Origin: Diphasiastrum complanatum
Lineage: Eukaryota; Streptophyta; Lycopodiopsida; Lycopodiales; Lycopodiaceae
NCBI GenBank assembly: GCA_029204225.1
Contig: CM055097.1
Coordinates: forward strand, 75,218,773 to 75,282,772
Direction of reading: 5' to 3'
DNA length: 64,000 nucleotides
Both the position numbers and the translations under genes were made by a program. The stretch's first letter is position 1, and each line of letters starts with the position of its first letter. The notes below the pieces were generated by a model that saw only the letters and a program-made list of their open reading frames with translations, searched no databases and was not told the origin of the DNA. This document shows, piece after piece, positions 1 through 10,412 of this stretch.

Positions 1-898
1 GCGTAGCGGGGCTCACGTCAGCTAACTTAAACTAGTCAAAGTCAAAGGAATTACGAACCATCTGTTTACCATCCTACTGCTGGACCAGAAATCGTTCACT
101 GAAAACGAGAAAACAAGCATCCTTACTGCCTTCATCACCAATTTGAGGTGTTCGGTACGAAAATAAAGGCCGATCTGTTTGGCCATAGGCACAACAACCT
201 GATGTGAGAAGGAATTTTGGCTTTTGTAACAATCTACTTGATCCCAAACCAGATTACGACCTTCAAGAGGGTGCATGCTCCACGCTACTCCTCTTGCATC
301 CTTGACAGACCACAAGACGATGGATAAATAGGCCAAAACCAGCATCCATCTTGCCTCCATCACGACCTCCATGTTCCTATTTCACCAATTTTGCAGATCT
401 GAAAGGAGCAGAATCGATCTGCTTCGACATCAAATCCGAAATCGGCAGCAGCATCGATCTGCTTACTGAACACACGAATCAGACATCAAATCTGAAATCC
501 TCGGCAGCAGCATCGATTACTGAACACGCGAACACCCACACAAAATGAAACGTCCACCTACCCTCGCTCCTCCACCTACCCTCGCTCATTTACACCTACC
601 CCCGCTCCGTCCATCTTTCCTTTTATTTCACGAAGAGAGGATCCATTTGCGAATATACCGTTAGTGCCGTTTGACAGCACCTTGGCGTTCGCCGTCATAT
701 CTAGCGGCGATCGCCTTTCCGTCAGACACTTGTCAATCTTCGTACGTCACGGGATTTCGTTTTTGAGTCGGTGGGAGAGTGGCGGTGCACGCTGGGCCTT
801 TAAATCGACGACCGTTGGATATTCCCGACACGTACTCAGATTATGCCACGCTGCATCACATCAATAGTCAGATATTTTTTGTCGCTAAGAGCCACTTT
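1..898. other. Left flank, no convincing gene
   Basis: I see no supportable gene here. A 116-codon minus-strand frame (22-372) starts hydrophobically but matches no family I know. The DNA at about 105-180 resembles 60190-60300, so this may be part of a dispersed repeat rather than a gene. Two local duplications are visible: a 56-bp unit repeated at 426-481 and 482-535, and about three imperfect copies of a CCACCTACCCTCGCTC-like unit at 552-608. Confidence 0.4.
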
Positions 899-2447
899 GA
901 AGCCTCATTTAGGTTCGTGCACGCTGAGGTAGCTAAATCCCAATGACGGGGCAAGCAAAAGCCTCTGAACTAGGTTATTCCAAAGATTAGCTAACATGTT
1001 AATTATAGATGTTGCGCAGAAACACGTTCATATAGTTCCATCATTTTCGTGAATTTCAAAGTATAGTAGAGATTAATTGATGATTGATAGCTTACTGTCC
1101 TACATGAAGGGCACTAAAGTGTATAAGCCACTAGTTCAATTGCTCTACATGAAGGGCATGAACTGTATAGACTCAAAATGGAGCAAAGAGCTGTGTCGTA
1201 ATAGAATCCCTAAGCCACAGTGTTTTGACTTTGATGTAATATATAAACCTAGAATAGTGAGCTGATGCTTTTGAAGCAAAACATACACCTTGATCAAAAG
1301 CCGAGTTTTATAAATGGAATATGCTAACCTTTTAATATAAGATTTGAGAAACAATTGATACCCACCATTCTTTGCAAACATCTTGAGTTACATGCTTCAC
1401 TATATATAACACCAATTCCTTTGTACTTTGTGTCATTCTGGTAAATGCTAAATATGTGAAGGTGTTGACAAGCATCAGAACAATCGGTAAGTGAGTTCCT
1501 TGCCATTTCAAATTGCTTTTTGTTTTCACTTTCATGTCTTGCTAATTGTAGGCAAATATTTTTTTGAAGCTGACATATGCAAATATGCAGTCAAAGAATT
1601 GTTGTTTCTTATTATATTGAGTTCATTTCATGACATTAAAGGCATATGATTTGTCTAACATCTTAACAAAGAAAATGTCTAGAAAATTTACCTTTTTGAA
1701 GTAAATTTTATACTCATCACACATGTGTTTCATATGTCATCGTGTTGTAGCTAAAAAAAAGTTGCATTTTGAAATAGAATAGCAAACAACGAAATAAAAT
1801 AGCATATTATATGTCTCTACTAAAGACATAATTGTCATTGCCAAAAAGAGACATGCAATCAAGTACTTGCTAATTACAAGAAATAGATGTTGATGGTTCT
1901 AAAAAATTTCAGAACACTCAAGACATTCGAGGTGAGCAATAATGTCCAAGCTGAAATAGTTGACAGTTGTTGATATCGTTTAGCTAATTTCGATTGCTAA
2001 TGACAAGGTTGTTCAAGTGAGTCTAAATGTTATTATCGTTGAAGAAATCATTCTTTTCATAAATATAGAATAAACAATCATCGTTTGAAAGAACATTGAA
2101 TGAGCTTTGTAGCATATTTGAGATCTTTCCACAATGTTAGTATTTGTTAAAAAAAGACAATTGTTAGAGAGCCATCTTTTTTATCAAATATAATATGGCA
2201 AAAGAAGTGGTGGCAATTTCCCTCTCAAAATTGTAAACTAGGAGATTTGCCTTTTTCCCAAACGATACTACAATATGAAAAGTGAAATTTGAAGTTGCGA
2301 TTTTCAAATTGCCATGAAATATCTCAACTAATGTACAAAGCTCACTCAGTGTTCTTTCGAACGACGGTTTTTTATTCGATTTTTTTGAAACAAACCGTTA
2401 GTATAGAAGCATAGTAAATTGACAAATTTAGGTCATCTACATACACA
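899..2447 (+). repeat. Left arm of a 27-kb inverted repeat
   Basis: This segment recurs in reverse complement at about 26272-27812. The match starts near the text CCTCATTTAGG and runs to the text GGTCATCTAC. Conceptual translations of the arms differ at only one of 78 residues in the stretch 1145-1381 versus 27326-27562, so the arms are recent or homogenised. No transposase is visible inside the arms. The outer boundary is fuzzy, with weaker similarity continuing 20-30 bp further out. The arms may be long terminal inverted repeats of a very large element or one repeat inserted twice. Confidence 0.85.
2066..2375 (+). mobile_element. Palindromic MITE-like repeat, copy 1
   Basis: A unit of about 310 bp whose ends are inverted repeats of about 35 bp. 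The left end contains CGTTTGAAAGAACATTGA and the right end reads as its reverse complement with few changes. Diverged copies lie at 25364-25652 and 26340-26645. It has no coding capacity. It sits inside the left inverted arm, and the 26340 copy is its counterpart in the right arm. Confidence 0.65.
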
Positions 2448-3005
2448 AATTTAGATAGGCTAGCTAGACAATCAACGGTGACATTTTGTAACGTCTATAT
2501 CAAAAAGTCGAACAAAGTGAAAGACAACATTGAAAATGAGAATGTTGTTGTAGTATCTAAAGAGAAGGATGCAAGGTCATTTAAAACATGGCAAGAAAAT
2601 TCATACATGACTGAATAGAAACTTGTGATTAAAAATTAAAAGTTCTTGAAAAGAGAATAATCTTGATTTTATTAAAAATGATGGGAAAACCCATGATCAA
2701 GCAAAAAGATTAAAGTATCTAAAATAAAATACCATAGAACGGCAAAAATGAAATAAGCTACCTAAAAGCTAAGTAAAACTTAGAATAGAAAACTAATTAC
2801 TTAAAACCAACTGCTCGATTTAAGTCAGAAATTGAATATTAAACTAATTACTCAAAACCAACTGTCTGATGTAAATCACTAACTAAAATAGATCCAATAA
2901 TAGGTAATGCATGAAGCTTTGGAGCAGCCGCTCCTACAAACTGAGCTCGTCGAAGAATGATCGAAGTTGATTGTTACATTTCCCAAAGTCTTAACCATTC
3001 CACCC
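2448..3005. other. AT-rich spacer / 3' remainder of gypsy element
   Basis: No ORF is supported. The last 120 bp before 3006 continue the reading sense of the minus-strand gypsy protease region for a short distance and then decay. No reverse transcriptase follows, so the gypsy element at 3006-6754 is cut here. Confidence 0.4.
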
Positions 3006-3320
3006 CTAGTATATAACATCAATTGGACCCAACTTCACAATATGGGAACTCGTTTTATGAGTATAATCTTCCATGTGTAATTTCACCACTGGGGTGATGT
3101 TATTACAAGGAATGGTTACTCCATTGGCAATCTGGACTCTCATCTTATCACAACGATCCAAAGATGCTAATCCACAGCTTCGTAACGACCTACTATTAAA
3201 GAAGTTATGCGTACTACCACTATCTATTAAGCAAAATACTTTCCTTCCATTAATTAACGCTTGCACATGGAAGGTTTTGTTAGAATGGGATCCATTGAAA
3301 GCATTTAAAGATATGTTCAA
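3006..3320 (-). pseudogene. Ty3/gypsy retropepsin (protease) fragment
   Basis: The translation contains an aspartic protease core: a substrate-flap-like start ALINGRKVFCLIDSGSTHNFF with the catalytic D-S-G triad, followed by hydrophobic segments typical of gypsy proteases (IANG, LHMEDY). In the family this enzyme cleaves the Gag-Pol polyprotein inside virus-like particles. It lies directly downstream, in minus-strand order, of the zinc knuckle (3360-3650) and Gag (3878-4770). All are in different frames or separated by stops, so the polyprotein is broken. No RT or integrase follows, so the element is truncated. Confidence 0.85.
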
Positions 3321-3359
3321 TAGTTCAACTTCCTGATCCCTCCTAATGGATCTTTCCTG

Positions 3360-3650
3360 CTATCCATGGTCTGATTGATGGTTTGGTGATTCCTCATCAG
3401 ATGAGGTGTCTTCCTTTCCTTCATCATTTTGCGGCGGCTGAGTGTCAATGACATTCTCTGAAAAAGTGCTATTATCATCTTCGTCATCTTCAACAATCAG
3501 GGAAATCCCGACAAACTTAGCTTTGTCACACTTATGCCCTGGTTTCCATTTTTGCTTACAAGTGAAACATAAGCCTTGTTGCCGCAGTCGATCTATCTTT
3601 GCTTTTGATCTAACAATCTTCACCTCTGGCTTGGCCTCCATGTTGCTCAC
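3360..3650 (-). pseudogene. Ty3/gypsy Gag zinc-knuckle segment
   Basis: The core reads GLCFTCKQKWKPGHKC, the C-x2-C-...-H-x-C knuckle characteristic of plant chromovirus-type gypsy Gag proteins, which bind genomic RNA. It is preceded by the basic stretch KIDRLRQQ and followed by an acidic serine-rich spacer before the protease. The knuckle cysteines and histidine are intact, unlike the copia knuckles elsewhere in this window. The frame is separated from upstream Gag by stop codons. Confidence 0.85.
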
Positions 3651-3877
3651 TTGTTTCTTACCACTATTCCTCCTATCAGCTTCTTTAACTATCGGGTACT
3701 GGATAATTGTGTTCCTTCCCTTATCATGTCGACGGATATCAGAATTCCGCTCAGTTTCTCATCCGTTAACTTCATATCTGGGTGCTCATGATTTAGTTGA
3801 CCACCTACCAGCATATTTAGGCTCAATTTTAAGAGCCACCCGCATAGCTTGATCGAGATCAGTACAAAAACGTGATG

Positions 3878-4770
3878 CTATATCAGCTCCAATATCCGGC
3901 TGCAGTCCTTGTATATACCTTCGTCTGCATCAAACATTGTGGGTGGTTTAAGAGTTAGACTCCAAAAATCGAAGTTATACTCTTGTATTGAACTCTTCTG
4001 ACCTACCCTTGTCCATCTTTTACAGTTGTCATCATTTTGGAATGGTCTTCTGAAGGTCTCAATACAAGCATTCTTGAATAACGGCCAATTAGTTCGTGCA
4101 TTACATTCTTCCATTGATAACCTATTCTCCCTCCGCTTCCACCACTCATAGGCTGCTTCTTCAAAGTGGATCGTAGCGAAAGTGATTTTATCTCGGTCAT
4201 CTCTATTGAACAGAGTAAAGTAACCATCTAATTTATCCAACCACTCCTCAATGTCAAGGGTCTTAAAGTCACCATTGAATTTTGGAATGGTTATCTTATT
4301 CTTATACTCCCGAGTATCAAAGTGGTTCTGTTGTTCATAAGGTCTCGTGGAGTGTTGCACTCGTTGTTCAGACATGCCCCTATCAGTTTGACTGGGTATT
4401 CAATATTAGTCTGTAATACCTGTTTTCCCTTGTCCATGTCAATTCTTCGTACATCATGAGAAGATGTTACATTTTGTGATGGAGATGGTATTCGGAACGA
4501 TGTAGAAGGCTCATTAGATCTCTGATCAGCTCCCGCTAGTTTGTCTTGCCTATCTACTAGGCTATCAAACAATTTGTCCCATTTCACCTCATCAGCAAGT
4601 CGATTTCTTTTCATTGCTTGCAACATTGTAACTATCAGATCTTGAGTAACTTGCAGTTTACTTGGTATGTTTTCTTGCTGGTTTGAAACCTGCAGTTCTT
4701 CCATTGTTTCATCAGTAGGCAAGTTGTTTTGAGGTGGGTTATTTTTATCCACTCTGTTTTCCTTTACCAC
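3878..4770 (-). pseudogene. Ty3/gypsy Gag (Retrotrans_gag domain)
   Basis: Two overlapping minus-strand frames (4291-4770 and 3878-4375) together cover a Gag protein. The N-terminal part is hydrophilic. The C-terminal part carries the Retrotrans_gag signature: KFNGDFKTLDIEEWLDKLDGYF, then FATIHFEEAAYEWWKRRE and the ETFRRPF helix. Gag forms the particle shell. The change of frame near 4330 shows at least one indel. In minus-strand order it lies between a primer site near 6210 and the zinc knuckle at 3650, the expected order for an LTR element. Confidence 0.85.
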
Positions 4771-5092
4771 CCATTCTAAAGTGTTACAGCATTAATTTGG
4801 ATAGTCTCGGTGAATTTGTCTTATCTTTCTAAACATTTTTTGTTTTTACTTCACTAAATTCCAAGCTTAAATATAAAAGTTTTAAAATTAAATTCAATAA
4901 TTTTTGAAATCCATGAAACATTTTTGTGCTCGTAGAAAAATAAAAAAAATCGTAGGTCACCGACGTACTCAATAGATGCACTCGTAGAGAGAAAAGGGAG
5001 GTAACCGACGGAGAGAGTAATACGTGAAGATAGAGAGAGAAAAACTCAACCGATGGCTTCGTAGAGAGAGAATGGAGGTAGCCGAAGTCGCG

Positions 5093-5139
<47 letters not shown>

Positions 5140-6200
5140 TCAACCGACGGAGGATGGTTGAGCTTCGTGAGGAGGATTCAGATCTTCCTGCCTGTGATCC
5201 GATCCTTGAAGGAGAGATTGATGCTGACAAACAGAGCGTCTTTTGGAATCTGTTCAATCGGGTTCATGCAACCAGTACCAGGAATCCAGCGTTGGAATTT
5301 TGCTTCAGCTGAATTCTGAGAATAGAGGTGTAAAGAATGCCAGAGAAACGTTCCTGTCCGTGATGTAGCCACACGTTAAGCTGATTGGATTTTCCAAATC
5401 AGCTCGTCCCTGTTCTGGTTTGGAGTCTAATGTATACTCCGCGTCTTTCAGATTCGACTTCGCAGCAGGGCGGTGTTGGTTTTTTCTCTGATTTGGAAGA
5501 ATTCGATCAGTCAACTAAGAAGGATACTCTGGCCTGAATGTAATGAGGATGATGAAGAAATGCGTGAAGAAGGAGAGAGAGGAAGCGAGAGAATTAGGTC
5601 GCGTAGGTTAGGGATGTAGGTAGGTAGGATTAGGTTTGGTTTTTTATTTTATATTAAGGTTCAAATTGAAGAAATAAAAAAAAATTACAAAGGACATTAA
5701 ACTTCAGAATTGAAAACTGAAACGGGACGGAAAATTTTGAAGAAATAAAACTAACAAAACTAGAGCTACAAATCAAGATTTGTCATAAGCTTTTCGATAC
5801 CAATCCAAATGACTTGCCATATCGATCAGATCAAAGTAAGACAATGCTCTAAAATCCTATGGGAAGAAACTAGAAATTAAAACTCAGATCAGATCTGAAA
5901 AATTCAAATCAAGTGAAGACAAAATTCTAGTCACCTATTTTGATAGCTTTTGGAAAAAAGTGCAATAACTTTTGCATCTCTTATCCAAATGGCTTGAAAA
6001 ATAGTGCAAATTAAAGCTGAAACAAAGTCTACAAAGCTATGGAATCAAATTAGAAATAAAAAATAAAATTGACTGTCAAAAATTTGTCTGAACATAAATG
6101 AAAAATTCAAAATTAAAAATCAGCAAAAAGAAAGCTACAAAAACAGTAAACTCATGAAATCTAATGGAATCCTCATAGAATCATCATGAATCATGGGTCT
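4771..6200. other. Untranslated leader region of the minus-strand gypsy element
   Basis: This stretch between the primer site and gag has no supported protein. It contains a GA-rich part (4980-5140 and 5560-5640) with short GTAGGTAGGTAGG repeats at 5615-5630. Frames at 5137-5514 look like shadows. It may hold an additional small insertion, since its GA-rich composition differs from the AT-rich sequence at 5650-6200. Confidence 0.4.
5095..5137. repeat. (AG)n microsatellite
   Basis: An uninterrupted AG dinucleotide run of about 43 bp, embedded in a longer GA-rich tract. The minus-strand frame that reads it as serine-leucine repeats is an artefact of the repeat. Confidence 0.95.
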
Positions 6201-6202
6201 AT

Positions 6203-6216
6203 GCTCTGATAGCAAG
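6203..6216 (-). promoter_or_regulatory. Primer-binding site (tRNA-Met-like) of gypsy element
   Basis: Read on the minus strand this is TGCTATCAGAGCAT, close to the TGGTATCAGAGC primer site used by many plant LTR elements (complement of initiator Met tRNA 3' end). It lies a few bases downstream of the LTR end ACATGACA. Confidence 0.65.
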
Positions 6217-6219
6217 TAA

Positions 6220-6754
6220 TGTCATGTGCCAAATCTCAAACAAATAGCAATAACAATGAAGTAAAGCTAAGAGCAAGAAAAATACAAAGCATTCAAGATA
6301 GCATACCCATAGAAAGCTAGAAACAATGAGATCTCAATGGAATCACATTAGTAATGAAAAGAAGAGTACAAACAATGTAAATAAGCATGGATTCATGTAG
6401 GTAGGTCACATGAGACCTAGCAATGGAGGTCCCTATGGCTCACATTCACAAGGAAGCTAGAAGCTCTCACTTGCAAATGAGCCAAAAGATTCACAAAATG
6501 ATGTCTCTTGCCTAGTTATAGACAATGCTCTTACTTAACTAAACATAACTATCTTGAAGGATAGTTAACCCTTAATAAGCATTATTTAGCCTACATTGGT
6601 CCCTTAGTGGCCTATTATCCTTATTTATTACTTGGAAGGGCCTAAAGAGAAAACCGCCTTGTTCTTAAGGCTAATAGCTCCTTTTGGGCCTACAAAGCTT
6701 ACAATGGATATTTTGATGCATTGATGAGCATGGATGTACTAAGAGTACATGACA
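6220..6754 (-). repeat. LTR of gypsy element (535 bp)
   Basis: On the minus strand the segment begins TGTCATGTAC and ends GGCACATGACA, giving an 8-bp terminal inverted repeat TGTCATGT/ACATGACA typical of LTR ends. A primer site follows at 6203-6216, which makes this a 5' LTR for the gag at 3878-4770. On its other side, a purine-rich GCGCAAGGGAT abuts the LTR after an RT/RNase H fragment, so it also looks like the 3' LTR of an upstream copy. A partner LTR was not found. Confidence 0.75.
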
Positions 6755-6817
6755 ATCCCTTGCGCACAATAATACAAAATTTGATTTTCTTGTAGTAATA
6801 ACAACCAACGTGTGATT

Positions 6818-7410
6818 CTACCTGTTGTGCAAGTTTTGTTCACGAGGTACAGTAACGTTTGATGATCTGTGAAAAATACAAAGGGTTTGCCTAGAAGATA
6901 ATGTCAAAACTTCTGGGTGGCATAAATCATATGCCAATGCTTCCCTCTCGGTTGTGGTGTAGTTCATCTCCGCATACGTTAATTGCCTACTAAAGAAACG
7001 AATTGGATAGTCCTTCTTGTACTCTCCTGGTTGAGTTAGCACTCCACCGATGGCAAACTTCGATGCATCAGAGTGGACGTGAAACTCCTTCGTGTAATTT
7101 GGAGCTCGCAAGATAGGAGCAGTAGTCAAGGCGTGTTTAAGTTCTTGGAAGGCCTTTCTCTGTTCATCTGTCCACTTAGGATTTACGATCACTTTGTATA
7201 TCCATCGTGCCTTACTAGCAAAGTCGCGAATATGGCAACGGTAGTGAACCATAAAACAATAAGTGTCTCGGACTGTTTTAGGTTCTAGCCTCTTGACAAT
7301 GACTTTGATCTTCTCCAGGTCGGTGGCAATCCCATTGAGCGATACAATGTGACCAAGTACAACGTCGTGGGTGACCCATATCTAACATTTTTCAAGATTA
7401 AGAAAAATAT
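6818..7410 (-). pseudogene. Ty3/gypsy RT thumb and RNase H fragment
   Basis: The main frame (6818-7252) holds the gypsy RNase H/connection region: KWTDEQRKAFQELKHAL, APILRAPNYTKEFHVHSDAS, FAIGGVLTQ, FFSRQLTYAEMNYTTTEREALA. In another frame upstream (about 7260-7410) the RT end is recognisable by VVLGHIVSLNGIATDLEKIK. The frames are out of register and stops are present, so it is a relic. The fragment is cut at 7422 by a copia LTR. It is followed in minus-strand order by a polypurine-like tract and the LTR at 6754. Confidence 0.85.
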
Positions 7411-7422
7411 CATACCTCTGGC

Positions 7423-7957
7423 TGTTGGATTTATCTCCTCTACTCTCCTAAATCCTATTTTAATTAGCCTCCACTCATGCTGCATTTTTACTCATGTTGT
7501 CGCACAGTTTGCATATTTACATGTAAAATAAGACAGACAAATAAAACGCGACTGTCTGCATATATACAAGTAAATTCTCGCATGCGACACGTGATTTCTC
7601 TCTTCTCTATCTCATTTCATGCTTATACATGGTTCTCTTGGGTTTTGACATCCATTGGTGCACTATCTTGGTGATTGCTTGCAATTCTGTGTAGAATGAT
7701 CTATATTTGCTATTTTTGGATCCACACGTGTGAAATACAGTAGCTTGCTGGTTTTGTACGGACAACAACAATACATAATCATTTCATTCAAGTTTGATCA
7801 AGTTCTATTAGTGTTTGGATCTCAAATCGTGTGTAGATGCTGATTTTTCTAAATTGGTGAAATTCGTAGTGTATTTCTCTTTCTAACCAAAGATCGTTCA
7901 AGTAGATTGGATCGTAAGGATCTAAAATCTTTCACAACACACCCTCTTTCTCCAACA
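7423..7957 (+). repeat. Copia LTR, plus strand (535 bp)
   Basis: Begins TGTTGGATTT and ends TCTCCAACA, so the ends form TGTTGG/CCAACA. It is followed without a gap by the primer site TGGTATCAGAGCT. Related sequences in this window are the 5' ~90 bp of the LTR at 42216, a minus-strand fragment at 9109-9257, and a minus-strand copy at 13205-13600. It interrupts the gypsy RT fragment. Confidence 0.85.
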
Positions 7958-7970
7958 TGGTATCAGAGCT
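7958..7970 (+). promoter_or_regulatory. Primer-binding site, tRNA-iMet type
   Basis: TGGTATCAGAGCT directly follows the CA end of the LTR. This matches the standard plant copia primer site complementary to the 3' end of initiator methionine tRNA. Confidence 0.9.
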
Positions 7971-8111
7971 ATTTTTGTAGTCTGATAAGCTTCCACAATA
8001 CAAGACTCTACTAGCCGATAGAGTAATTGTCTTCTTGTTCTGTAACTCGACGCCAAATTTTCATACTTAAGTCACTAACAGTTTTTCCAATCACTTAGAC
8101 TAATCTTCCTC

Positions 8112-8151
8112 ATGGATTCACAAGGAAAATCCAGTCCCATCTTGATGGAGC
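8112..8151 (+). pseudogene. Truncated start of copia Gag
   Basis: The ATG at 8114 opens MDSQGKSSPILMEL, which is nearly the same as the start of the copia Gag at 43355 (MDSQGKASPIMDKL). The 150-bp leaders before both starts are also homologous. The reading frame is destroyed after about 13 codons because a TRIM begins at 8152. This shows two members of one copia family in the window. Confidence 0.8.
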
Positions 8152-8573
8152 TGTTGGAGGATGCAAGCTACGGACAAAGCGGCAGCATCCGAAAAGGCAC
8201 CAAAAAGAGAGTGCATTCGTCCCATAAGCAAATGGACACTATAACAGAACTCACATATAAGCTCATTGTAGACAATGTACCCTTGTCCCCTAGTACCAGC
8301 CCTTTTGGGGTCAAAGAGAAATGATGGTGGTGGCTAGGCGGTGGGGATGAGATCACGCACGCGACCCGCATGTGCGCACGAAGTGCCACATCGTCTACTG
8401 GACCGCTATCTGCTGCCGACAAAACTCAAAGTCGATATCAGAGCAAGCATTTTGGTCCTGAATGAGCAAGTGGGGGTTTCTTTCGCCCTGTGCTCGCTTG
8501 AGTGGGGGTGTTGTAGGATGCAAGCTACGCACAAAGCAGCTGCGTCCAAAAAGGCACCAAAAAGAGAGTGGTG
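8152..8573 (+). mobile_element. TRIM retroelement, plus copy
   Basis: A terminal-repeat retrotransposon in miniature. An LTR of about 270 bp (8152-8421, TGTTGGAGG to GCCGACA) is followed by a primer-like site GATATCAGAGCAAG (8433-8446), about 60 bp of internal sequence, a polypurine tract TGAGTGGGGG (8499-8508), and the start of a second LTR at 8509. That second LTR is cut at about 8573, where the sequence turns into its own reverse complement. There is no coding sequence. TRIMs depend on proteins of autonomous elements. Confidence 0.8.
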
Positions 8574-9105
8574 ATTCTACAGCTTATATGTGGGTTCTGT
8601 TATAGTCTTCATTTGCTTATGGGACCAATGCACTGTCTTTCTGGGGCCTTTTCGGACGCAGCTGCTTTGTGCGTAGCTTGAATCCTCCAACACGAACTCA
8701 GAGTTTTGTCAACAGTGGAGAGCGGTCTAGTAGACGATGTGGCGCGTCATGCGCACCTGCGGGCCGCGTGCTGGATTCCATCCCCACCGCCTAGCCACCC
8801 GCCATCATTCCCCTTTGATCCCAAAAGGGCTTGTACCAGGGGACAAGAATACATTGTCTACAATGAGCTTATATGTGAATTATGTTATAGTCTCCATTTG
8901 CTTATAGGCCGAATGCACTCTCTTTTTGGTGCCTTTTCGGATGCAGCCGCTTTGTGCGTAGCTTGCATCCTCCAACACCCCCACTCAAGCGAGCACAGGG
9001 CAAAAGAATCCCGCACTTGCTCGTTCAGGACCAAAACACTTGCTCTAATACCGACTTAGAGTTTTGTCGGCAGCGGAGAGCAGTCCAGTAGACGATGTGG
9101 CGCGG
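8574..9105 (-). mobile_element. TRIM retroelement, inverted copies
   Basis: Reverse-oriented sequences of the same TRIM: an LTR fragment (about 8580-8692, ending CCAACA), then a complete minus-strand LTR (8707-8977), its polypurine tract as CCCCCACTCAA (8978-8988), the internal region, a primer site (about 9039-9052), and the beginning of the 5' LTR (9065-9105). Together with the plus copy this makes a large palindrome centred near 8574. Confidence 0.75.
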
Positions 9106-9108
9106 GTG

Positions 9109-9257
9109 CATACATAGTGTCGCGTTTTTTGCCTTTTCTTCGTCTGTGAGAATTTACATGTAAATATGCAGACTGTGCGACAACGTGAATAAAAATGCAG
9201 CATGAATGGAGGCAGATTAAAATGGGATTTTGAAGAGTAGAGGAGATAAATCCATCA
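9109..9257 (-). repeat. Copia 3' LTR fragment, minus strand
   Basis: The reverse complement begins TGGATTTATCTCCTCTACTC and matches the first ~150 bp of the LTR at 7423. It lies next to a purine-rich tract (TTAAGGGGGCGTGA read on minus, about 9256-9270), as expected for the boundary between polypurine tract and 3' LTR. It is interrupted by the inverted TRIM. Confidence 0.75.
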
Positions 9258-9289
9258 CGCCCCCTTAATCTGGATCCGTGAATGCCTTG

Positions 9290-9700
9290 ATTTTCAGACC
9301 GAGTAATGCACAAAATTTGTTGTTGCATTAACACTTAATGCTTTCGTGAATATATCTACAACCATGTCCTGCATTTTGGAGTACGTTAAGCTCACCGCCT
9401 TGTTGAAAACCTTGCCCCTGATGTAGTGATATCTAATTTCAATATGCTTACTCCTAGAGTGAAATCTAGGGTTGGCCGATAAGGCTATAGCACTCTAATT
9501 ATCACAAAATAAAATTGTAGGGCTACTGTACTGATACATATTAATATCTGACATTAAATTTCTCAACCAAAATACTTCATTAATTGATTGAAAAACTATT
9601 AGCAACTGTGCTAACACAGAAGAAAAAAAGAAAAAACTCCCGTGGCATGTGTTTTGTAAGACCACGTATGAGTATTTGTCAATAAACTTCAACCATGGCA
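9290..9700 (-). pseudogene. Copia RNase H C-terminal fragment
   Basis: Minus-strand translation across several frames shows the end of a copia RNase H: EVFWLRNLMSDI, ILFCDN followed by a stop, SAIALSANPRFHSRSKHIEI, then HYIRGKV and MQDMVVDIFTK. These are the standard copia motifs around the catalytic Asp of CDN and the RSKHI/D helix. In the family this domain removes RNA from RNA-DNA hybrids. Stops and frame changes mark it as a relic. It is in the right order before the polypurine tract and LTR at 9257. Confidence 0.85.
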
Positions 9701-9712
9701 TGTGTTTTGTAA

Positions 9713-10396
9713 GTCTATGAGTAGAAGCTTAAATAATAATAAAAAAGCTTAAATTTAGATTTAGAACTTAGACTTAGGAAACTTAAGATTAGAAATATTT
9801 TATCTTAAGTTTTTCTAAGTTAAGAAATTTGAAGTTCTAAATCCTAAGTTAGAAGTTCTAGAAAGGCTAGAAACAGATTAGTCCCATAAGTTAGTAGACA
9901 CGTATGGAAGACCCTCCTTGCCATAAAAGGAGAGGTATTTGCATTGTAAACAACACTCTGAGATTATGCTAAATTCCTCTCTATTGAGATTATCATTCTA
10001 TTTGTTTGTGTTCCCACTGGAAGGTGCATAGCTTGAGAGAAGGTGCTCGGGCCTCCTCTTGCCTCCTTTCATTGGCCTTTAATTGTGGGATGGTTTTATT
10101 TGTTTATTGCTTAGTTTAGCCGCAATTCTTATTATCTCCCTTTGGGTGTTAAGTAGGATTTAGCAATCTTGCTAGTTGAGTTTGCCTTAGCAAGCATTTT
10201 TGTTGTTGTTACTAATTAACTTTCTTTCCGTTTCGGGCACTAGTTGGGTAAGCCTTAGTGCTCTCATTCCTATTGATTCTTTCATATCTCCGTTGAAGCT
10301 TGTTGTAGAAACTTAAAAATTGGACGAATCTCTACATCCCTATACTACACCCGTAAGTAGATCTAGTCATCGCACAAACTAGAAATACTTCCAACA
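9713..10396 (+). repeat. 5' LTR of Athila/Tat-like gypsy element (left end uncertain)
   Basis: The right end is fixed by CTTCCAACA at 10388-10396, directly before a primer site. The left end is uncertain. A duplicated stretch, GTGGCATGTGTTTTGTAAG, occurs at about 9643 and 9694 and may mark the insertion boundary. There is no coding sequence. The 3' LTR was not found; the element is cut near 13205. Confidence 0.5.
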
Positions 10397-10397
10397 T

Positions 10398-10412
10398 TGG
10401 CGTCGTTGCCGA
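10398..10412 (+). promoter_or_regulatory. Primer-binding site (tRNA-Asp type)
   Basis: TGGCGTCGTTGCCGA resembles the TGGCGCCGTTGCCG primer site (complementary to tRNA-Asp) used by Athila and Tat/Ogre-type plant gypsy elements, with one C to T change. Confidence 0.8.

Noticed and set aside
899..2447. Small ORFs in the inverted arms (62-78 codons) as conserved genes
   Set aside because: They are conserved between arms on both strands equally, as expected for recent DNA duplication rather than protein selection.
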